From: JBBRLG01 sp038231495
GTDB taxonomy: Bacteria; Planctomycetota; Planctomycetia; Gemmatales; Gemmataceae
Length of the DNA stretch: 5,415 nt
Assembly (NCBI GenBank): GCA_038231495.1
Contig: JBBRLG010000507.1
Location: 1-5,415, forward strand
Direction of reading: 5' to 3'
The notes beneath the pieces are model-generated. The model was given only the letters and a program-made list of their open reading frames with translations. It did not search any database and was not told the origin of the DNA. Shown in pieces: positions 1 through 5,415 of the stretch; within the stretch, counting starts at the first letter, position 1; each line of letters opens with the position of its first letter. The position numbers were made by a program, and so were the translations under genes.

Positions 1-27
1 CCCCCTACCCCCCTACGCAAGGGGGGA
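1..27 (+). repeat. C-run/G-run interspersed repeat, copy 1 (cut by window edge)
   Basis: Two C-runs (positions 1-5 and 8-13) separated by TA are followed by TACGCAA and a G-run at 21-26. The second C-run plus T14 can pair with A20 and the G-run; A15 and A19 mismatch inside the stem. It matches the copies at 99-140 and 141-180 in layout but has TACGCAA where they have TTCGCAA, and its left end may lie outside the window. It is noncoding; proline- and glycine-rich open frames over it are by-products of the C and G runs. Confidence 0.8.
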
Positions 28-39
28 GCAACCGTTCAC

Positions 40-71
40 TCCCCCCCTTACGAAGGGGGGGTCGGGGGGGT
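40..71 (-). repeat. C-run/G-run interspersed repeat, copy 2 (inverted)
   Basis: This copy is in the opposite orientation to the other three. On the minus strand it reads A, seven C, GA, seven C, TTCGTAA, seven G, A, the same layout as its neighbours. Positions 41-49 pair perfectly with 53-61 (9 bp, 3-nt loop ACG). With copy 1 it forms a head-to-head pair separated by about 12 nt, so the two could also pair with each other. A base change turns the TA spacer between the C-runs into GA. Confidence 0.8.
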
Positions 72-98
72 GAAAAGAGCGCCAGGACCGAGTACTTT

Positions 99-140
99 AA
101 TCGTTCTTACCCCCCCTACCCCCCCTTCGCAAGGGGGGGA
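99..140 (+). repeat. C-run/G-run repeat, copy 3 (first unit of direct tandem)
   Basis: A 42-nt unit starting AATCGTTCTTA, then seven C, TA, seven C, TTCGCAA, seven G and A. Positions 119-127 pair perfectly with 131-139 to give a 9-bp stem with loop CGC. It abuts the next unit with no spacer. The hairpins of this cluster lie downstream of the cytochrome stop codon and could protect or end that transcript, but no T-run follows them on the minus strand, so they are not called as intrinsic terminators. Confidence 0.85.
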
Positions 141-180
141 AATCGTTCTTACCCCCCTACCCCCCTTCGCAAGGGGGGGA
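141..180 (+). repeat. C-run/G-run repeat, copy 4 (second unit of direct tandem)
   Basis: A 40-nt unit identical to the unit before it except that each C-run is six long instead of seven, as expected from slippage in homopolymers. The G-run stays at seven. Positions 160-167 pair with 171-178 (8 bp, loop CGC). This is the copy nearest the cytochrome gene, 77 nt beyond its stop codon, and so the first hairpin met by its transcript. Confidence 0.85.
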
Positions 181-256
181 GCAGTTGATGCCGGTGAACG
201 GTTACGATGCACCTTCACAAGCCGGGGTGTAAACCGCGGCCAAGGGAGCGTGCGTG

Positions 257-3200
257 TCACTTCGGCTCCTGGGCCTTACCGTCCCGCGGTGGGCCGTACA
301 CCGGGTCGCGGGGGTCGTCGCTCACTTGCCAAAGACCCTTGCCCTGGTGCCAGTACAGCTTCCGTTGCTCCGCGGCGTTCAGCGGCCGTGCGCCAATGCG
401 GCCGAACACCGCGATTTGGTTGCCGCTCTCGTCCACCGCCCGGTCGCGGTCTAAACCTTTTGAGATCGCCAATGCGTGACCGCCGTGCGGCACCTGGTAC
501 GTCGCGATCAACTGCGGCGTCGGCCGCGGGCTGAAGCCGCCGTTGCCCGGCGTCTCCGGCGACGACAGTTGCACCACTCGCATACCGTTCTTGCCGTCCG
601 CCAGGTAGGCGAACTCGCTCGTGTAGGTAATGCCCAGTTTCACATCATGCAAGTCGTTAATACACCCGCCCGCCGTGAAGACCTGGTCCACGAACGGCTT
701 CGCCGGGTTCTCGATGTCGAGGATTACCAGGCCCCTGGACCCCGCCGCGACGTAGGCGTAGGTGCGGGCCAGGTAGACGTTGTGGGCCTCCTTCATCGGC
801 AGCAGGCTCACCGGCTTCGGCTTGCCCAGGTCCGTCACGTCCAGCACCTTGACGCCCTCCTCGTCGCAGACGTAGGCGTAGCGGAACTGCACCTGCACCG
901 CGTGCGGCTTCGTGAAGCAGTCCTTGCCCAGCACCGCCGTCACCCGCGGCTTTTTCGGGTCGTCGAGCGCGACCACCACCAGCCCGGCGTCGCAGCAGAC
1001 GTAGGCGTAGGTGCCCGCGATGGTGACGCCGCACGCCCCGGCCAGCAGGTCGTCCGGGTTGAACGTCACCGCCCGCTTGAGGAAGTTATTCGACGGGTTG
1101 CCGTCCAGCAGCGTGCCGGCACCCACCAGGATCAGCCCCTCGCAGCGGTCGGCCACGTACAGGTAGCCGTACAGGGCATGGACGCTCTGCTCGTGGTTTT
1201 CCGGGCGGTGCGTGCGCGTCGGGTCCGGTGCCAGCGTGGTCGGCGCGGCCACGGCGGCGGCGTCCCTGGTCGGCACGTAGAACCGCTGGCCCAGTGGCGA
1301 CACCGGCGCCGTCGTGATCCGCTCCGAGAAACCCTTGTGGTCCACGAAGGCAATGTCGAACACGCGCAGGCCGCCTTCGCCGCAGGCCGCGTACAGGTAT
1401 TCGCCGCGCGCCACCACGTCGCGCACCTCCGTCTTGCGGAACGGGTGGGCCACCGCATCGCCGATGTCGCGACCGGGGTGTTCCTGGGCGTGCTCCAATA
1501 AACGCTTGTTTTCCAGGTGTTTGGCGAAATAGTCCGGGTAGGCGATCTTGTGCAGCGAGCTGCCGATGACCGTCTGCGGTTCGTCGCGCTCCGTCACCTC
1601 GACTGCGGCCAGGCCGTGCTCGCCCGCCGCCACCCAGCAGTAACGACCCACGAAGTTCAGGTAGTTCGTGCCCTGCATGAGCAACTGCGCCAGGAGCGCG
1701 TTGTTGTCGTTCTTCGTGGAGACGTGGCAGTCGGTGCATTGCTTCGTCTCGTTGCGGCCGGGCAGGTAGGCGTCGGCGCTGAGGGGTCTCCCGTCCGGGC
1801 CGCGGGGCGGGCCGCCGCGCACCGTGTGCGGCACGTTGCTGCTGAAGGCGATGCCGCTCAAACCCTCCGCCGAGATCGTTTGCTGCTGCACGTAGATCGA
1901 CTCGCGGTTGTTGTTGTACGAGCCGACGTGGATCGCGCACGACGACCGCGCCGGGCCGATGCGGTTGCCGGTCACGTCGCCGTCGCGGGCCAGCATGAAC
2001 ACCTCGTCGCGCAGCGTCTGAAAGTTGTACGACACATAGTTGCGCGAAACGTCACCCTCGTTGTGCAGGCTGGGCAGCTTCTTGTTCGCCTTCTGCGGCA
2101 GGTGGCAGCCGATGCACGTCGGGTTCCAAGACGAATGGCAGGCAATGCAACTGATGTTCTGATTGCAGTGGGCCAGGTGCCCGTCGCCGTCCGCGGGCAC
2201 GTCGCCCCATTCCAGCTGGTTTTCCGGGTTAAAGCGCACCGTCTTGGCCAGGCGCGACTTCTCGTTGTAGTGGTCGCTCTTGGGGTCGATGGTGTCCTTG
2301 ACCTGCACGACCTCCCAGCGCTGGCCCTTCTCGACCATCGCGTTTTGATAGAGCTTATCGCCTTCCCACTCGAAGCGGCGCTTGCCCGACGGCGTCCGCA
2401 GCGCTTCGAGGTTGCGATACCCCGCGGCCGAGGACGTGTACGCCGCCGGGCCGGACGTGCGCAGGTTGGCCCGCTCGGTGACAGTGCCGTGACAGTCGAT
2501 GCACTGGATTTCCACCGCGGCCCGGACCTCCTGCTGCAAGCGTGTGTTGCCGTGGGCGTCCTGAACGAAATGGCAATCGACGCAGTGCATGCCCTTTTGC
2601 AGGTGGATGTCCATGAGATGCACGGGCACGCCGTCCTCGGCCTTGCGGTCCTCCGGGCACTCGCCCTGGGCCTTGACGGCGGCCTGCAAAACCTTGGGAG
2701 TCACGGGATCGACGACGTGGTCCTGGTGGTCGAGCAGTATGCCCTTGCGGTCGTGCTTGAACACGGCGCGGAACACCCAGCCGTGGCCGTGGAAGTCGGC
2801 GAACTGCGTGTGTTTGGCCAGCGGGTTTAGGTCCGCGACGCGCTCCAGGAAGCGCGGGTCGGACCACAGCCCCCGAGCCGCCGCCTCGTCCGGGTTGGAC
2901 ATTTGCGACTGGGTAAACGCCTCGGCGGTGGGGTACTTCTGCCTGGCCGGGTACATCAGTTCGGCGTCGGTCTCCTCGTCCCACCACTGGAAACCCAGGT
3001 AGCTGTTCATCACGGACGTGCCGGGGTGCATGTGGCAGACCATGCACTGGCTGGTCGGGATGGCGTTGCCCTGGGCGAAGCGGTGGTCGATCGGGTGGCC
3101 CGGTTCGTCCTTGGGAATGGTCGGGTCTTTGGAGAAGCTGAGGGCGCGGTTGCCGCGGTCGGCGTACGGCCCGGAATGCACGCGCGACCGGTCGTTGGCG

Positions 3201-4192
3201 TAGACCATGTGGCAAGCCGAACAGCCGCTGGAGCGGTAGTCGCCGGCGTGGTCGTTGGTGCCGAAGAAGTTGAGCGTGGGGTCGAGCAGGCGCGTCTTCT
3301 GCAAGCTGATGAACACCGGGTCGGTGCGGTTTTGCGTACCCAGGCCGCGGTCGCTGAGCCGCGCGCCGGGCTTGCCCGGGTCTTCGCGGCGGTCGGGGAT
3401 GCCCACCTCCGGTCGGGGGTGCCCGCCCTCCTCAAAGATGCGCAGGACGTTGGCCGGCTGCGTGATCTCGAAGCGCGGCAGCGGGTCGAGGAAGGGCACG
3501 ACGCCCTTGGTGCGGGTTTCCTCGTCCGTAGGGGGTGGCACGGTCTGCACGCGCTGGGGCGCTCCGTTCATGCTGTAGCTCTCGCCGAACCGTGCCCGCT
3601 TGAGGGGGAACGAGCCGTTGTTGTACAGGGCCGCGCTCCAGAGCATGCAGCCGTGGGTCATCATGCTCTTGCGGTTCTGCCCGACCTCTTTGCCGTGGCA
3701 GCTCGTCGTGCCGCAGCCGATGTGCGCGATGCGCAGGTCGCCGGGGTTGACGAAGCGGATGAACTCCGGCGACTCGTGGTTGAGCAGGGTGTAGGAGCGC
3801 ACAGGCTTGGCGGCACGGACCCAGGCGTCGGCGAACCTGGGCAGGACGTGGGCTTTGTCCTTGTCGGCGGCGCAGGGATCGCCACCGTGGCAGTCCACGC
3901 AGCCGAGGCGCACCGTATCCTTGAAGTGTGGGTCGCGCGCGTCCTGGTGGCAATGCAGGCAGCCGGCACTCTTGGCATCGGCCTGGGACTGGTCCTGCTT
4001 GGTCAAGTCCACGCCGACCATGTTTGGCGGGAACGGGTAGGGGTCGTCCGCGCCGACCGCTTTGGCCTGGCCGTACACGGCGTTCGTCCACAGGATCGCG
4101 TAGCCGCTGAGGAGTACGATGGCGATGCCCAGGAGTAGGAGGTAGACGGGCAGGCCGCGTTGGGACGGTGGCTTGCTGTCGGACGGGTTCAT
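257..4192 (-). CDS. Membrane-anchored decaheme c-type cytochrome fused to LVIVD-type beta-propeller
   Basis: A 1311-residue predicted electron-transfer protein. Residues 15-35 are one hydrophobic segment after a short N-terminus with K7 and R12, a signal anchor or uncleaved signal peptide; no lipobox cysteine is seen, so the rest should be periplasmic or further out. Heme-binding motifs: CXXCH at residues 78, 98, 324, 383, 537, 564, 682, 693 and 819, and a CX4CH (CGTTSCH) at 160, giving ten predicted c-type hemes. From about 843 to 1244 come seven repeats of the form YAYVxxxxGLxVxD, often followed by a KP or NPAKP turn, starting near 850, 931, 1009, 1062, 1105, 1145 and 1194. They resemble the LVIVD repeat family and fit a seven-bladed propeller. 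A hydrophilic tail ends at TGA (257-259). The ATG at 4190-4192 is chosen for the GGAGGT 7 nt ahead and the anchor right after it. The frame is intact, without frameshift or stop. The barrel gene lies 104 nt upstream on the same strand, suggesting an operon. Cytochrome nature is very likely; redox partner and substrate are unknown. Confidence 0.93.
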   Translation of the reverse strand: MNPSDSKPPSQRGLPVYLLLLGIAIVLLSGYAILWTNAVYGQAKAVGADDPYPFPPNMVGVDLTKQDQSQADAKSAGCLHCHQDARDPHFKDTVRLGCVDCHGGDPCAADKDKAHVLPRFADAWVRAAKPVRSYTLLNHESPEFIRFVNPGDLRIAHIGCGTTSCHGKEVGQNRKSMMTHGCMLWSAALYNNGSFPLKRARFGESYSMNGAPQRVQTVPPPTDEETRTKGVVPFLDPLPRFEITQPANVLRIFEEGGHPRPEVGIPDRREDPGKPGARLSDRGLGTQNRTDPVFISLQKTRLLDPTLNFFGTNDHAGDYRSSGCSACHMVYANDRSRVHSGPYADRGNRALSFSKDPTIPKDEPGHPIDHRFAQGNAIPTSQCMVCHMHPGTSVMNSYLGFQWWDEETDAELMYPARQKYPTAEAFTQSQMSNPDEAAARGLWSDPRFLERVADLNPLAKHTQFADFHGHGWVFRAVFKHDRKGILLDHQDHVVDPVTPKVLQAAVKAQGECPEDRKAEDGVPVHLMDIHLQKGMHCVDCHFVQDAHGNTRLQQEVRAAVEIQCIDCHGTVTERANLRTSGPAAYTSSAAGYRNLEALRTPSGKRRFEWEGDKLYQNAMVEKGQRWEVVQVKDTIDPKSDHYNEKSRLAKTVRFNPENQLEWGDVPADGDGHLAHCNQNISCIACHSSWNPTCIGCHLPQKANKKLPSLHNEGDVSRNYVSYNFQTLRDEVFMLARDGDVTGNRIGPARSSCAIHVGSYNNNRESIYVQQQTISAEGLSGIAFSSNVPHTVRGGPPRGPDGRPLSADAYLPGRNETKQCTDCHVSTKNDNNALLAQLLMQGTNYLNFVGRYCWVAAGEHGLAAVEVTERDEPQTVIGSSLHKIAYPDYFAKHLENKRLLEHAQEHPGRDIGDAVAHPFRKTEVRDVVARGEYLYAACGEGGLRVFDIAFVDHKGFSERITTAPVSPLGQRFYVPTRDAAAVAAPTTLAPDPTRTHRPENHEQSVHALYGYLYVADRCEGLILVGAGTLLDGNPSNNFLKRAVTFNPDDLLAGACGVTIAGTYAYVCCDAGLVVVALDDPKKPRVTAVLGKDCFTKPHAVQVQFRYAYVCDEEGVKVLDVTDLGKPKPVSLLPMKEAHNVYLARTYAYVAAGSRGLVILDIENPAKPFVDQVFTAGGCINDLHDVKLGITYTSEFAYLADGKNGMRVVQLSSPETPGNGGFSPRPTPQLIATYQVPHGGHALAISKGLDRDRAVDESGNQIAVFGRIGARPLNAAEQRKLYWHQGKGLWQVSDDPRDPVYGPPRDGKAQEPK

Positions 4193-4199
4193 GCTACGG

Positions 4200-4205
4200 A
4201 CCTCC
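4200..4205 (-). promoter_or_regulatory. Shine-Dalgarno site of the cytochrome gene
   Basis: On the minus strand this reads GGAGGT, a near-perfect anti-16S match, with 7 nt (CCGTAGC) to the ATG at 4190-4192. It fixes the start of the cytochrome. It lies 14 nt after the end of the intercistronic hairpin, so the hairpin should leave it free. No convincing promoter is seen in the gap. Confidence 0.85.
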
Positions 4206-4219
4206 GTTCAAGCAACCGG

Positions 4220-4283
4220 GTCAGCGCCGCGACCGTTAGGGAGCGGTGAACCCCCACCGCTCCCTAACGGTCGCGGCGCTGAC
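4220..4283. repeat. Perfect 29-bp inverted repeat, intercistronic hairpin
   Basis: Positions 4220-4248 and 4255-4283 are exact reverse complements around the loop 4249-4254 (AACCCC on the plus strand). The stem is GC-rich with a central TTAGGGAG. It begins 13 nt after the barrel gene's stop codon and ends 14 nt before the cytochrome's Shine-Dalgarno. No T-run follows on either side, so it is not a textbook intrinsic terminator. It could stabilise the barrel mRNA 3' end, partly terminate transcription to set the ratio of the two products, or be a copy of a genome-wide palindromic element. The stem itself is certain; its role is inferred. Confidence 0.9.
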
Positions 4284-4296
4284 GAGCTTCGCACGC

Positions 4297-5415
4297 TCAA
4301 AAATTCAAATTGAGTTCCAAAAACCCCGCCACCAACGGCGTCACGTCCGAGGTCCGCTTGTTGTACAGGTCCTTGAACCCCTGCCCGGGCACGAGCGTCG
4401 AGAGGCCCGTCGTCAAGATGACGTTGTTGTTCAGCAGTGGCCGGTATTCAAAGCCCGCGCTGAGGTCCAGGCCGATGAAGTTGCCCACCTTCCGCTGGTA
4501 CACGAACTGCTGCAACACGTCGGTCTTGTCGAACCACAGCAAATTGGCGTTGTTGATCATCTTCAGCTTGGGCGTCAGTTCCAGGTCCACGCCGCCGTTG
4601 ACCAGGAACAGGCCGGGGTTCACGAAGTTCGACTGCCCCTGGAATTTGCTCGGCCGCAGGTCGGGCACCAGGCTCTCCCGGTTGACGAGGTTGACGCCGA
4701 ACAACGGCACCGCCTGCCGTTGGAAGTAGCTGAACTCGCCGCCCGCGAAGTTCGGGTTGTCCTGGATCGAGTCGAACCCGGTCGCGTGGCGGTTGTTGAT
4801 ATTGCCGTCGCCCGAGGCGTAAAAGAACGAAGTGCGGAAGCGCACCCAGTCGCGGTCGTAGGACAGCTCGACCGCCGCCATCTGGGCGTTGATCGCTTGC
4901 GCTTGGTTGGCGAACGGGTTGTTGGTGTCGTGGCCCACCACCCAGTAAAAGGCGTGCGTGAGGTTGAAGCGGCCGATGTGCCCGTCGCCGGTCCAGCCCA
5001 GGTACACGGCATCGATCTGGTGCGGCTGGAAGGTGCCCACCGCCGCGGGACGGACCAGGAAGTTGTTCTTGTCGAACAGGAAACTCGGCTCGTCGTGGTT
5101 GTAGTGGACGCTGACCTGGGCAGTGTAGCCCGGCCAGATGCAGTCCTGCCGGTAGTAGTTGGCGATGGCCACCACCTGGTGTCGGTCCCGAAAGGTGTTG
5201 AGCTGACTGTTGGTGTCCTTCTCGGTCATGTCGAAGACGACGAGGTTGAACTGGTCGCGGTTGGCCTCGTAGGTGCCGAACAGGCGAGCGCCGCGGTTGG
5301 TGTCGCTGAAAATGAAGCCGCGGAAGTCACTGGTGAAGAACTGCGAACCGACGCGGGCCGAGAGGAAGTCGTAGTCGGGGCTGAGGTCCGCGAGCTTGGC
5401 TTCGACGAAATACTC
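4297..5415 (-). CDS. Outer-membrane beta-barrel (porin-like) protein, 5' end outside window
   Basis: The C-terminal 372 residues of a larger protein. The frame is open to the right edge; an internal ATG at 5227-5229 (visible residue 63) has in-frame, similar coding sequence before it (e.g. ARLFGTYEANRDQFNLVVF), so it is not the start. The sequence is rich in alternating polar/hydrophobic stretches with aromatic girdles (e.g. WVRFRTSFFYAS near 190-200, FIGLDLSAGFEY near 313-324) joined by Asn/Asp/Gly-rich loops such as SGDGNINNR near 201-209. It ends in LELNLNF, the terminal phenylalanine typical of barrels inserted by the BAM machinery. Only one cysteine and no heme motif are visible. Alginate-export-type or porin-cytochrome barrel families are the closest impressions; neither can be confirmed by eye. 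It precedes the cytochrome gene on the same strand, separated by a hairpin, and may supply the outer-membrane sleeve or channel for it. The signal peptide would lie outside the window. The stop is TGA at 4297-4299. Confidence 0.8.
   Translation of the reverse strand, partial: EYFVEAKLADLSPDYDFLSARVGSQFFTSDFRGFIFSDTNRGARLFGTYEANRDQFNLVVFDMTEKDTNSQLNTFRDRHQVVAIANYYRQDCIWPGYTAQVSVHYNHDEPSFLFDKNNFLVRPAAVGTFQPHQIDAVYLGWTGDGHIGRFNLTHAFYWVVGHDTNNPFANQAQAINAQMAAVELSYDRDWVRFRTSFFYASGDGNINNRHATGFDSIQDNPNFAGGEFSYFQRQAVPLFGVNLVNRESLVPDLRPSKFQGQSNFVNPGLFLVNGGVDLELTPKLKMINNANLLWFDKTDVLQQFVYQRKVGNFIGLDLSAGFEYRPLLNNNVILTTGLSTLVPGQGFKDLYNKRTSDVTPLVAGFLELNLNF

Noticed and set aside
1..180. CRISPR array.
   Set aside because: The units are tandem or inverted with no regular unique spacers, and no cas gene is present.
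48..534. Short open frames across the left-edge repeats giving PPTPPS, GGRG and PPLPPFARGG-like peptides.
   Set aside because: The peptides are direct translations of the C-run/G-run repeats; there is no ribosome binding site and no conserved domain.
1928..1939. CAIH at residues 752-755 of the cytochrome as a possible eleventh heme site.
   Set aside because: It has only one cysteine before the histidine, so it does not fit CXXCH or CX4CH. It might be a decayed site, but nothing supports this without homologues.
476..4138. Three long plus-strand open frames (476-1501, 1517-2830 and 2903-4138) antisense to the cytochrome gene.
   Set aside because: Their proteins are rich in Arg, Val, Ala and His with no recognisable motif, as expected for the antisense of a GC-rich gene, while the opposite strand encodes ten heme motifs and a propeller in a single intact frame.
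4220..4283. Calling the intercistronic hairpin a rho-independent terminator.
   Set aside because: No T-run follows the stem in either direction, and the next gene's Shine-Dalgarno begins 14 nt later. It is reported as an inverted repeat of unknown role.
4297..5229. Taking the ATG at 5227-5229 as the start of the barrel gene.
   Set aside because: The same frame continues without a stop to position 5415, with barrel-like sequence, and no signal peptide follows this ATG. The gene is cut by the window edge.

Overview
The window is GC-rich and reads almost entirely on the minus strand. In transcription order (right to left) it holds the 3' part of an outer-membrane beta-barrel gene, a 104-nt gap filled mostly by a perfect hairpin, a very large gene for a multiheme c-type cytochrome fused to a beta-propeller, and a left-edge cluster of C-run/G-run hairpin repeats. 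The GC content, the giant cytochrome type and the C-run/G-run interspersed repeats suggest a planctomycete, perhaps of the Gemmata group. This is an inference: there is no rRNA or other marker gene in the window.

Region by region. Positions 1-180 hold four copies of a short interspersed repeat, two of them in a direct tandem and one inverted. Positions 181-256 are the presumed 3' untranslated stretch of the cytochrome gene, with no gene visible. Positions 257-4192 (minus) encode a 1311-residue protein: an N-terminal membrane anchor, ten heme-binding motifs (nine CXXCH and one CX4CH) across residues 78-823, then about seven LVIVD-like repeats (residues about 843-1244) that probably form one beta-propeller. 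Positions 4193-4296 hold a strong Shine-Dalgarno sequence and a 29-bp perfect inverted repeat with a 6-nt loop. Positions 4297-5415 (minus) are the last 372 residues of a beta-barrel protein whose start lies beyond the right edge.

Working together (inference): a barrel gene followed directly by a large anchored multiheme cytochrome looks like a porin-cytochrome type electron conduit, or a periplasmic respiratory module with an outer-membrane partner. The propeller could be a docking or catalytic module for the heme chain. The substrate and direction of electron flow cannot be read from the sequence. The most notable points are the decaheme-propeller fusion, its pairing with the barrel, and the intercistronic hairpin just ahead of the cytochrome start.
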